Assembly (NCBI GenBank): GCA_950295325.1
Contig: OX485804.1
Span: 32,798,001 to 32,862,000 of the forward strand
Source of the DNA: Polytrichum commune
Lineage: Eukaryota; Streptophyta; Polytrichopsida; Polytrichales; Polytrichaceae
Reading direction: 5' to 3'
DNA: 64,000 nt
The stretch's first letter is position 1. The number at the start of each line of letters is the position of its first letter. The position numbers and the translations under genes were made by a program. Positions 35,632 through 47,291 of this stretch are shown piece by piece. The notes below the pieces were generated by a model, which was given only the letters and a program-made list of their open reading frames with translations, did no database searches and was not told the DNA's origin.

Positions 35632-38600
35632 CTAGCCGGGGGTGGTCAGTGATGTAAGTGCTGCCATGCGAATGAGTGATCGCTTGTGGTAGAGGAGGCG
35701 CTGCTTTCGGTACTTCTGGACGTATTCAAGTAGCTCAATCTCTCCATTTAAAAACTTTCGATGATAATTCTCAGACTCTTCATCAGCCTCATTTGCAGCA
35801 TCTGATATATCAAAACCAGGAGTTAAATGGATCCATGGAATTATAAATGACCACATAGAGAGAAGGAATGACCACACGTGAATTTTTATCATACCTTGAA
35901 GTTTCCGAAGGAGGGCATCTGGTGAGCAATTTGCTTGAACTTCCTTGTATCGCTTCTCAAATTCATCAAACTTCTCTTGACTAGCAGCAAGTTCTGTATT
36001 CCTTATAATCATGCACTGTTCCACACATGGAACATCCATAACACAATGAGAGCTGGAACCTCATTTCTGACTTACTTATGACTGACAAAGAGGGATACAT
36101 TAAAAGTCCACAGGTTTGTTCTACTGATCAAACATCATCGCCCAATATGAAAGATCAACATGACTAAGACATTGTTGAACATTGATTGTTTGACAGTCAA
36201 ACTCCTTTAAATCTACTATGTCCTGAAATGAAGCACCGACACTGCAGTCAAATGGTAACTTCATAAAACCTAGACCAACCATTTCATAGCAGTCCAGACT
36301 TCCTTTAGTGATTTGGATTTCTTATGAAAGTGTGCAGAAATTGATCACCTTACCAAAAAGATAACAGGCCTATTTTTTGAAATGTAAAATATTCTTCATA
36401 TGTGCAAATGAAGAGGAATACAAATGGTTCAATTAGTTCAAAACCACACATATCAGCAAATATGAAAGCTGGACAGGACTAGCTTTCATAATTTCTGTTC
36501 AATATTTCAGTATTTCATTGTAGAAAATTGTTGTGGTAACAAAGGCACAAGCAGATTTGTTACTTAACAAGTCAACAGAAATCATCATGGCAGGACTGAT
36601 GCCACTGAAAGCTTGAACAGCAGATCCTCCATGAGCTTACCTGGGTTCTGAGTTCAGAAATCTCTGATTCCTTAGCCAAGTTATTTCCTGCGCAGCACAT
36701 TCATCTTCTATCAAAGATTGGACCTACTGTACTGACATTTCAGATCCGACTAGAATAAACTATGCACTTTGTTAAAAAAAAAGGGGCCACACCTCAGTGG
36801 ACACAGGAGCAAGTCAAGCACACTAAACTGTATGAAAGAACTCTCACACATCATTCATTGTTTTTTTGTTCACACACTTAATGCCAATAATTACAGCCAT
36901 GAGTACTTACTTGACTCATCAATAGTAGACCTTCGCAGTTCATCACTGATCTGCAAAGAACAGATGAAAAGCCAATACATACATGTTATTGAACATCTCA
37001 GTGAAGCCTCTGTGATACAAAAACAAGTCTACATACATAAATACCTAAGTTGCTCTATCTGTTGATCCCTGAATTCTTGAGGACACACATACGAGTAGCA
37101 AATGAGAACAAATTAAAGAGAAGAAATACACTACTCTATAGCCAACATATATGAACAGTTCAGAAGATGTAAACCCCCAAAAAGGACTTGTTAACCAGAC
37201 CCCTTCAACCCTTTCTCAATAGAACTTGCAGGTCAGAACCCACCATATTTCTAAGTTTCAACAACATACCTTCTCCAGCCGTCTGACCTCATCAAGGGAG
37301 TGTAGAAATTTATTGTATGCATCTTTATCAGTCAGAAGTCTGTTGAGCTCATCAGCACTACATTTCACAGGAAAAAAAATCAGTAAGAGGGGGGCCCCCC
37401 ACAAGATGATTCAGAACCAGATAAATAACCACCAATCAGATATCATCAAGGTCAGCAACGGGAGAGAAGAAAACATCATGATGATAGGGTACGAGCAACA
37501 CAACAATAATATATTATGCAATGAACAATCAGTACATAGGAGAAGGAACCCCTCAATTGCAGCATTTGATTGATCCAAAATACACAATAAAGCAGGTCAA
37601 CTACCTTTTATCTTTCAAGCTTGTGATCGAACTAGAGGAGCCTGGCAAGCTAGTTTGAGGATGGACTGGCCTTCCATCATTAAGAGAAGATGAGCTAGAC
37701 ACTCTGGGAGGGGGTTGGCTTCCTAAGGCCAAATTTCCAAACCCTGGAGGGGGTGGTCCCAAGCGCGGTGATCCACTACTAGAAGTGCCCACAACAGAGG
37801 GAGGGTACCAACTTTGTGATGGAGGCGGAGGTGCCTGTTGTTGTTGCTGAGGCCCACCCCTGCATGCCCAGAAACAAGCAATCAACAACCACTGCACATT
37901 TCTGGAATCCACTATTGCAAGAAGTTAATTTGGAAGATAAAACTTGCAGCAGAAGTGTGCCCATGAGAAAAACTACAAAAGCAAGACAGTAGTGATCTAA
38001 ATGTGCAAGGCAAAAAAGTAAATACATGCGGGTCTTTGCTGGGACATATTGTACATTTAGATGATTGTGATATAACAACAATTGCCTAGGTGTCTTCACC
38101 TCATGACATGACATGTGTAAATCTCTTTTCTGAGGTGTCACAACTGAAAATGTGATTGTGCACTCAAACAAATACCTGTGAGTGTGGCCATATACATCTT
38201 GGAAAAAGTCCTACAGAAAAGTAACCATCTTAACCTCACCTACGTTACCTTTGAACCATCCACAATCACCTTATCATCCATGTAACAATAGGTCCCCCAG
38301 CAAGCAGTCTGGCTTCCATTAAGATGTACAAAAACATTGTAAAAGCAGGGTCTTTAATATCCCCTCCTCCAGATGCACACTCTTCACTAAACTGACCTTT
38401 TAAAGAACTGCTGTAGCTGATTCATGTTAGACTTTCGACAAGTCCAACTTCGTGAGTCGATGGTGAATAATACAAACTTCTTTTGAACTGGTCTATTTTC
38501 GTCTTATCTCCTGGATTGATCTAAAACCTAAAAAGAGCGTCCTTGGCAAAGTTTGCTTCTCCAAACACCCATAAGGAAACTCTACCAAATCATAACCTGG

Positions 38601-40035
38601 AAAAGAGATCAATGAAACTTTGATCATTGTGAGAATTATGCCAATGGAGGGTGCGATGCTCATTAGATATCAGGGTACAACTAGACTCAAAATTTGGGGT
38701 ACATTAATAGTCTGATCTAACTATGTGACAAACAAGCCCCTCCAAGCTTTCCACCCCTGGTGTGTGAAATATCTGTTATATCAAAAAACTCAAAATATAG
38801 TTATTTCCGTTTCTTCACACAAGTTTACAATGTACAGTAGAAGTCTAACAACTGAGGTATTATTGGGCAGCAAGGACGAGCAGACATGACAAACCCACGT
38901 AGGCACAGACATGACAATAGGCACTGCAGAAGGTAGTAGACAACCCACGCATACGTGTATTATGATCTGGGCATTCTACAGAATGCGGCAGCCTAGGAAC
39001 TACGCAGGTATTTATAGCTCCGTAAGTGCCACGACTCACTACACAAACTACACCAGAAGCAACGGATTGTGGTCTGAGGTGGGTTGCTTCACATACATAC
39101 AATCTAACCCGTAGGATCCCTGAGTGCTTCCCAGGCTTTCGTACCCAAATGAGACTAGCATGACTGATTTACAAGCTAGTAATTAAATTGAACGCTCCTT
39201 TCATATGCACTACTAAATGGAATCTGGTGGTCCACTTCACAAAGCGAGACCATTTGGAACAAATAGTTTTCTGGGAAGCATTCTGGATTCCTCGCAATTT
39301 GCACTTTACAAACCTTAGAGTCGGATAAATGTCGCCCAGAATGAACCAATTTGATGCATGCGCAAATGCCAACTCCTCAACCTACTTTGCCTCCAATAAT
39401 CTCATTGCCCTCTATATAATACTACCCTCCTATATCATACCAATTTGGCACACAAGAGCAGACTCTGACAACAGTTGCAGCGAAATGGCTTCCATAAAAT
39501 GCATGCTATCACCACACCAGTCTAATATGCACCAAAAGGTTGACTACAGATTTTCACAGTTCTCTTCAAGCATCTCCCAACCCTTTAAGCGTGGAACCTA
39601 AAAGGCCTTTCATTCATTCGTTAGACTTACTCCGACACCTACACAAGAAGGCAACTAAGATCGTGCTTGCCTTCATGGTAAAAGGTTTTGCTGCTCGCGG
39701 AATGAAGTGGCTGTGGCAGACTAGGTCACAGTATAACCTTTCCATTCGTAAGATACAATCCCTAGAATGTATGCAAACTTCACCAAGAATGAAATTGGTC
39801 AAGCCTCCTCTTCCTACATATGACTAATCTGTACGACAAGAACAAATCCAACGAAAAGTGACAGGAACCCGCCACTCCAATGCATGACGGATGGCCATAA
39901 TTATCATTTAGTGGAGCTTATCAAAACACCACCAGAAAGGACTCGCGCCAAGAGGAGTTTTCGCAATGGAATCGACTAGACAAAATAAATAAAATAAAAA
40001 TAAAAATTGAGAGCTTACAAAAATGGTCTGAACAT
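35632..40035 (-). CDS. VPS37: vacuolar protein sorting-associated protein 37 (ESCRT-I; 7 exons, 245 aa)
   Basis: An ESCRT-I subunit, which with VPS23/TSG101 and VPS28 sorts ubiquitinated membrane cargo into multivesicular endosomes. Coding exons: 40035-40019, 37859-37605, 37357-37270, 36950-36911, 36687-36641, 36015-35895, 35801-35632. All introns are GT-AG and phases agree. The product begins MFRPFLGG, comparable to the MF-aromatic start of plant VPS37. Residues about 8-85 are a Gln/Pro/Ser-rich, disordered stretch with an SQSWYPPSVV motif also found in Arabidopsis VPS37. From about residue 85 the Mod(r) helical domain follows: SLKDKSADELNRLL, DKDAYNKFLHSLDEV, a long coiled coil, then YVQKYRKQRLLYHKR near the end. 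The length is slightly above the roughly 217 residues I recall for Arabidopsis; the excess is in the Pro-rich part. The 17-base first coding exon is inferred from phase, splice donor and homology. Confidence 0.92.
37860..40018 (-). other. VPS37 first intron, 2.16 kb
   Basis: Separates the 17-base first coding exon (donor GTAAGC) from the Pro-rich exon (acceptor CATGCAG). It is far longer than the other six introns of the gene (93-625 bp). No gene, MITE or strong repeat was recognised inside. Long first introns in plants often carry expression-enhancing sequence; that is general knowledge, not shown here. Confidence 0.75.
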
Positions 40036-40334
40036 CGCTGTAGGTCCTTCGGCAACCGCAGCAGTTCCTGAGGATGAAGATCTCTGATTGGCAAACTCCA
40101 ATACACAATCTGTTGCAATCTCACTTCTCTTCTTTCCGGGAACCCTACTACCAATTCTTTTACGTAATCTTAAAACGCACTACCCCCAGATCTTTAATGG
40201 GTGCCTGTCTGCAGATCTGTCTGAGCTCCGAGAGACTGCCTGGCAGCAAATTGTATAACGGCAAAACAGAAAAAGGGATGGAAGACTCAAAACACTCAAA
40301 ATTGCGACGTGCAAAGGACGAAGCACGAAATCCA

Positions 40335-40351
40335 CCCCCCCCCCCCCCCCC
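40335..40351. repeat. C17 homopolymer in the VPS37 5' region
   Basis: Seventeen C on the plus strand, so G17 on the VPS37 sense strand, about 300 bases upstream of its ATG and probably within the 5' UTR or core promoter. Confidence 0.95.
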
Positions 40352-40505
40352 GAAAATATCAGATCGTTAACCCTGCCCCGACCTCCTCCTCCTCTGATAT
40401 CGCTCAACACAGGGAATCCGATAGCGCAGAAACAAAAACCTCCAAGACGAAGCCGCGACCGAAACCTCCCGCCCTGCTCCTCCTCCTCTTCCTCATCCAC
40501 CTCTG

Positions 40506-40514
40506 AAACCCTAA
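40506..40514 (+). promoter_or_regulatory. telo-box AAACCCTAA upstream of VPS37
   Basis: A perfect AAACCCTAA about 470 bases upstream of the VPS37 start codon. With the GA-rich run at 40699-40716 it resembles plant housekeeping promoters. No clear TATA box was found. Confidence 0.45.
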
Positions 40515-40849
40515 GTGAGCACAGACCGGTTCACAAGCTCCTTATTCACTTCCGCGCATACTGGAGTAAACGAGAGAGGAAGCAAGCAAAGAGGGATGAA
40601 CGGCCCCGTTGCTTGAAACCCTGGCGAGGAGAAGGAGTCGGAAGCACGGCAAATCGGGCAGGGACGGGAGAGGAATTGGTTCGGCGAAGGAAGGAAGGCG
40701 AGAGAGAGAGAGAGAAAGCGACCGACAGATGGTCGGCAGGACGAGAAGGCAGACGGCACAGAGCCCTCCTGCTATTCTGTGATGTGCTTGATGTGTTCTG
40801 CTGCTTCTGCTGCACCAGAGTGGGCAGGGGAAGGCAGGCAGGGCAGGCA

Positions 40850-42760
40850 CAAGAGAGCAAGTTCTGGGCTATGGCTGGCACCCCGAAGCTGGCACCTGCG
40901 ACGAAAGCCACGACGCAACACAATGCTCGCTCCCTCGCTCCCTCCCGCCCCTGGGGCTTTGCATCCTGTAATGCTCCATCCGCAACCCCTTCCCTTTGCC
41001 TCGTGGTCAATTTGCTGACCTGTCTATTCCTGATTGCGTATGAGGAGGCACACTATCATCTGTAATGGATGGGTTTGTCATGGCCTCACCACTACATTCG
41101 TCATAATGCACACGTATCATTTATAACATAGGTCAAATGTCTACTCCATCCCATGGCACCTCCAACATAAATCACGACACGACACGACACAACGTTTGTT
41201 CCATCCCTTCCTCCCTTAGGCCTTTGGGGCTTTGCATCCCGTAATGCTCCATCCGCAACCCCTTCCCTTTGCCTCGTGGTCAATTTGTTGACCTGTCTAT
41301 TCCTGATTGCGTATGAGGAGGCACACTATCATCTGTAATGGATGGGTTTGTCATGGCCTCACCACTACATTCGTCATAATGCACACGTATCATTTATAAC
41401 ATAGGTCAAATGTCTACTCCATCCCATGGCACCTCCAACATAAATCACGACACGACACGACACAACGTTTGTTCCATCCCTTCCTCCCTTAGGCCTTTGG
41501 GGCTTTGCATCCCGTAATGCTCCATCCGCAACCCCTTCCCTTGCCTCGTGGTCAATTTGTTGACTTGTCTATTCCTGATTGGGTATGAGGAGGCACACTA
41601 TCATCTGTAATGGATGACTTGTCATGGCCTCACCACTATATTCGTCGTAATGCACACGTATCATTTATAACATAGGTCAAATGTCTACTCCATCCCATGG
41701 CACCTCCAACACAAATCACGACACGACACAACGTTTGTTCCATCCCTTCCTCCCTTAGGCCTTTGGGGCTTTGCATCCCGTAATGCTCCATCCGCAACCC
41801 CTTCCCTTGCCTCGTGGTCAATTTGCTGACTTGTCTATTCCTTGTTGGATATGAGAAGGCACATCTTCACATGTAATGAATGGCTATGCCATGGCATGAC
41901 CACTACATTCGTGACATACACGTGTCATCTTTAACGTAGATCGGACGCCTCTTCAACCCATGGCGCTTGCTACAAAAAAAAAACCATGACACAACACAAC
42001 GTTCTTTCCCTCCCTCACACCCCTAAGGCGTTGCATCCAATACTGGTTTTTCCTCAGCCTTTTCCCTTACATTGTGGTCAATTTGCTAACATGTTTACTT
42101 CTTATTGGATACGAGAAGGCACACTATAACATGTAACATGTCACCATGCCATGGCATGACTATTACATTCGTAATGGACATGTGTCATCCGTAACAAAGG
42201 TTGGACACCCACTCTACCTCGTGGCACCTGTGACATAAACCATGACATGACATAACACTCGCTCCTTCCCTCCCTCCCTCACACCCCAAGGTTTTTTCTT
42301 CGCATAATGCTATTTTCGCAACCCCTTCCATTGCCTCATAGTTAATTTGCTAACATGGTTATTCCTTATTGGATCGAAGATGCACACTATCTCATGTTAA
42401 AGATAACTATGCCATACCTAACCAATACATCCACAATGAACATGTGTTATCCTTATCCTACATCACAACTACCATTGCTTAGTAGGTTAGGCACCTATTC
42501 CATCCCGTGGCACTTGCAACAAAAACCACAACACAACGCAATGCTTGGTCCCTCCCTCACACGTCTAGGACTTGTAACCCGAATTGCTCTTCCCATAACC
42601 CTTTTTCTTCCACAATGGTCATGCCAAGCAACTTGGTTGACATGCTTGTTCTTGATTGACATGAGAAGACACATTATCACTCATAATGGATGACCATGCC
42701 ATGGGCTTGACCATTACATCCAGTCGTGGACACAAAACACCCATCGTCAATTGTAGTCAG
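40850..42760. repeat. 260-286-bp tandem array of about seven units, graded in divergence
   Basis: The landmark TGTCTATTCC-like motif occurs at 41021, 41294, 41566, 41832, 42092, 42356 and about 42642, giving spacings of 273, 272, 266, 260, 264 and 286. Units at 41.0-41.8 kb are nearly identical (ATCATCTGTAATGGATG, TAGGCCTTTGGGGCTTTGC, CTCCATCCGCAACCCC), while those beyond 41.9 kb are progressively diverged. The first unit begins inside the VPS37 upstream region. No unit codes for protein consistently. Confidence 0.9.
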
Positions 42761-44445
42761 CAATCTCGCACTAATTGCATGTTTCGTATCATATGAGAAG
42801 TGGGTGCAAAGTTAAAGGTGTCGGCTCAAGGTCGAGGCATCCATAGTCGACCATGTCCATTTAGCCCCTCACTGGGGTACATATAACGCCGACATGAAGG
42901 AGATAAGTTGTTTGTCTATATATATTTTGGGTTTAATGTGACGGCTTGTATTGATTACCCTCAGAAGAGTTTTGACAATTTCTGTAACCAAGAATTAGCA
43001 TTTAGATGAGCGGTTGTGAGATAGCCTATAGATTGAATAAACTTTACCACTTCAAATTTTGTAAAAAATTCTATATTCATGAAAAATAATTAAATTTGCA
43101 TTCTCTTATAATATGCTTCTCTTTGCAAGAATAATAATCCCCTACTACTATTCCTTTAAAACATATCCAACCTCTCTTATTTTATTGATTATAGGTGACT
43201 CGACCTCACTCTATTATTTCTTGAGAGCCCCCTTATTCCCCCCCCCCCCCTTCATTTTGTGTCTTACCAACATCATGAAGTCTTGCAAAGATGTTGAGGT
43301 TTATGTATTTGTTGTTTAATATACGCAATAATTGTCAATGACATCCGTGACTAAAATGTTTCCAACGGTACGCTTTAAATTGGACCAATGATGTATGTTA
43401 AATTAATTGTAAAGATATTTGTGCTTGTTCAAATGACCTAGATTCAAATACACATCATCGTATAATGAATCGCCATGTTGTGGCATGTAGTCATGTTGTT
43501 AGCCCTCCCCCTCAATATGTGTCAAGTGTAGTTTCAATGTTACCTACCAAATGCAGAATGAATGTTTGTTGGAGCCTTGTGCATTTGTGATCTCCGACAT
43601 GCAACAATAACTCGAAAGCTTTAGAGGTAACATGGTATCATATGTCATATGTGACTTCAGCCCTTGAAATTTGGACATCTGAAATATATAGAAATAGATA
43701 TTAAAAAAAAAAAGGATTTCACATTCTTATTTTCAAGTATTAATCATGTTTCAAAATATGACAATATATGTCGAGTTATAGCCCACCCACACCTATTGAT
43801 GTGGGTCACCAATGACCAGTTCCTATCAGCACAAGTTGCTTCCAGTGACTCTCATTGACCAAATTGGAACTAAAAATAGGCCCTATTGATAGAAACCATT
43901 TGTTGATCACCCACGCCAGTAAGTGTGGGCATGTTGTTAGTCACATAACCAATATCTCACAATACACTTGCCAATGGGGGAAATGCATGCTTAGATATTC
44001 CTTAGAGGCCCTTTCTTTCAATGTAGTACCATGGTACCATGGCAGGCAATCCACAAGTCATCGTGCCACATCAACTTCTTCAGGTGTCTCGATCAATGCC
44101 TTATCGACACTTGACATGTTCACCTCGAATTCGGATTTACTTTCGTGAATACCACATCCTCTACTTTGTTGTTTTTTTGTTTTTTTTGTTTTTGAAGAAA
44201 ATTTAGATCACCATTTGAAGTCAAAGAATGAGCACACTATCAAAGAATTTAACTTCTTGGCACTAAATTTTTCTTATGTTTTGAAGTTGTATATGATTTA
44301 TAGGTTTTGTACTTGTCAACAAAATCATCCAAGTTTGTAAATTTGGATGATAATCCACATCGACTGAAAGAAATGGTGGATGGCGATGGTACAATATTTT
44401 GGGACAACAACATGCCGCTAAACACCTAGAAATGTCCCAAAAGAA
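42761..44445. other. intergenic with a C13 tract
   Basis: No gene seen. The first part shares the outer-arm sequence of the foldback repeat at 21630-22420 (ATCTCGCACTAATT, GAAGTGG). C13 lies at 43238-43250. Confidence 0.5.
43238..43250. repeat. C13 homopolymer
   Basis: Thirteen consecutive C residues in AT-rich DNA. Confidence 0.95.
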
Positions 44446-44824
44446 CTACGCAACATATGATGTTTAGTGTCATATGGTATTTGATGGCACTATGGCAAGT
44501 TTTCGGATAACGCTTCATATGGAGAAGTGAACAAATGTTGTCATGGACGATGGATGAGTTCATCCGTTGGCCCAAAACCCTACCTTCTCTTGTCACCAAC
44601 TTGTGATCAAATCATGTCATGGATGATTAAAAATTGGATGAAGAATCACTCGGTGAGTGACACTGACTACACCATTGTAAACCTATAATCCCCCGAATGT
44701 TTTACAAGGAATGACAAATAACGTGGGGTTGACATTTCGTGTTGGTGATGCTATACCGCGATTAACGATTTGTATCGAGCAAGACAATTAGAATCGGTGA
44801 CACTAAATATCATGTTTAGTGTAG
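44446..44824. mobile_element. palindromic-ended MITE, copy 3, 379 bp
   Basis: The left terminus is CTACGCAACATATGATGTTTAGTG and the right CACTAAATATCATGTTTAGTGTAG. Same length and block order as copy 2. Flanks AGAA / TCAATC show no target duplication. No coding capacity. Confidence 0.8.
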
Positions 44825-45499
44825 TCAATCATGTAAATTATGCTACCTTTGTTTAAGAGGACAATTCCACGACATTGTCATAGATAACTCGTGGGCAAAA
44901 AATGTCCAATGATTCATTACTTTGGTGGAAATGGCTAAAAGCAATTTGTGAAACATTTTATGAAATAAGTGGATAATATGCATATACATATAACCACATT
45001 AACATATCCTTCATACAAATCCATCTATCCCTACTTAATTTCCATCTATTCATGATAGTTATGTATGTGATGTTGGCATTTAAGATTTAGTGTAAGTTTT
45101 TTTAGTGCATTGATCAAGGCTCTTGAATTTCAAAAAGTGTGGACATTACTATTCTTGATTCCCTTTCATTTAAGCCATTTGATTCATTGATTTCCAAAAA
45201 ATAGAGGTTTGATATTTTTTTATTATTCTCCGCCCATCCTACTATCAACCTACATGATACAATATCTTACAAGTATCCTCTATATGAATCCATTGGACCA
45301 TATTTACTTCTAAATGTTTTGATAATTTTAGGTCTAAAGAGTAGGTATAGGGGACTCTATATGTTGTCCCACGTGTTTCCTAATACCTCATGAGTGACGT
45401 TGACCCCAACAAAGAGGGCTCTCTTTGCCAACTAAACTCATATAAACAACAATAATAATAAGTGTTGCCCCATTTTTATTTTTTATTTGCTTGTGATGA
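44825..45499. other. intergenic, nothing recognised
   Basis: No gene seen; it may contain the unrecognised left end of the hAT relic that follows. Confidence 0.5.
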
Positions 45500-47291
45500 G
45501 GTAACAATGTCATACGACCAATCACAGATATTCATTTATGTTGACACAGTTCGTGACTGGGAAAGAGTGTTGTTGCTTCTCACCTTGTAGCGTGTTACCT
45601 AGGGTTGGTGGTGCTGAGAATATTACAAAGATGATTGTTGGTGTTTTTACTGATCAAGGTGGGCTACACCCCCACCCAATTGGGGACCGATTCATGGCAT
45701 TTGGGACAATTGTTGCCTTGGTGCTACAAAGGAAGAAATACGGCATCACGAAGAAGTTGTATGTCTCTCATGCGCAACACATGCAATGGAAGCATTGTGC
45801 AACACATCAAAGCCACCTCGTAATGCAACGTCTATTAGGTTTGGAGATGGTGTCTAGGATAGAGACCCTACTAGTTGCCTTACACATGTATTTGAGTAAG
45901 TCTCCAAAATGTTGTTTGGAACTCCAAACACTTGTTGAATTGCTTGACTTGAAGAGAAGGAAAATACTTCCAAATGTAAAAAATTGGGTGGATTAATATG
46001 CCAAATCACCTAGAATGTGTTTTGTGCAAATATTGTACCCTTTTGGTGAAGATGCACGGGAACGATTTGTAGAGCCGCCAATTCCAATTATGAAGGTAAA
46101 TTATGAAGAAATGGTTGTCATCAAATGGTTGTTGACCTTGGTTGTGGTGGTAACCCATTTGGAGGTTGTGAAGGCTTTGGTGGTTCTTGCACAATCCCTC
46201 TTTGTGTATGTTTATGATTTCACGAGGGCCTTGGATCTATGCATACAAGATGTACAAGATTTGTATTGCTTTCCAAACACATTCATATTTGATGCATTTT
46301 TATGCTTTTGGAGGATTTTGAGTTCTTGCATGAGAGCATAAGCATGAGATAACATCCGGATATGCATGACTTTGTTGAGTATTTGGTATTTGAGGTTCAC
46401 CTATCCACTTCAAAGGGTCGTACCTCAATGCAACATGCATTGATCATGTGACTCACATGATGACATTTGTAACACAAGCGTTATTCAATATTTCCATCAT
46501 AGAGGGGAAGGTTGAGGTTATAGGTATGTATTCCTAAAACCCTTTTTGTTTTGTATATTTAATTTCTTTCTCTCTCTCGTATTCCTTTTATGTTCATAGA
46601 AACTTGAATTCGGTTGTTTTTTTCTATGCATATAAGTCCAATTGATTGAGTTGTTGGACTGTAGATGCAACAACAATGATGTTGCGAAACTAGGAAGTTG
46701 TTTTCCACCAAGCAATATTATGGATGTGTTTTCCATTGTGTATCCTCAAATTTGGCTTGAGCTAGGGCACGAGGATTTGTTCATACCTCACACAAACACC
46801 TCGAAAACCACATTTGGTCACCCCGTTAACATTTCAAGTGAACCGCTCGTGTATGAAACTAGCCAACAGTGTTGAATGTAGCTGCATTTGATCAGCAATG
46901 ACACTAGTTTGTGGTGGCAATGGTGAATAAATGTTGGTATGCGACGCATGCCATTGAATTGCATGTGCATCCCATAACAAAGATTTGGCACGATTCGATC
47001 CATTAAAAGGAATGCTTCCGGAGTTTTTCAAGCCCGCACAAATTGTGATGATCCATATATGGTGCTTTTATGTATTTGTTTCTGGTCTCGCTTCCATATC
47101 ATTCATGCACTTTTTGGTGCTCATGTGGATGATTGTTCCATGTTGACTTTGTTCCATTACTTCCTATTGTGTAGGTGCTTGAGAGCATAGAAGATGAAAG
47201 AACATTCACCAATGTGTCGTTCTCGAAGAACAAACTTCACAACCGATTGATAGAGCATTCTCCTCTTCTTGCAACCATGTTCAAACTATAA
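45500..47291 (+). pseudogene. decayed hAT-type transposase-like gene
   Basis: Several collinear segments recall plant hAT-like proteins. First is a segment with ATHQSHLVMQRLLGLEMVSR and SKSPKCCLELQTLVELLD (45538-45996), comparable to the 'CxxHxxxL' and 'SPKRxLE' region. One in-frame TAA is followed by 46015-46341 (ALVVLAQSLFVYVYDFTRAL). Then comes a block with CFPPSNIMDVFSIVYPQIW (46642 onward). Last is SIEDERTFTNVSFSKNKLHN ending in a stop at 47289-47291, which matches the dimerisation-region motif 'VEDERTFS.LNF.KSKLRNRL'. Stops and a frame change between segments show that it is inactive. Terminal repeats were not located. Assignment is from remembered family motifs. Confidence 0.7.

Noticed and set aside
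37040-37080. Possible extra VPS37 exon encoding FRDQQIEQL
   Set aside because: It looks coding-like but breaks the reading frame at both joins. Joining the flanking exons directly keeps the phase and aligns without a gap to the family.
40613-41065. Plus-strand ORF of 150 codons antisense to the VPS37 promoter
   Set aside because: It runs through a GA microsatellite and into the tandem array, and overlapping ORFs exist on the other strand; composition explains it.
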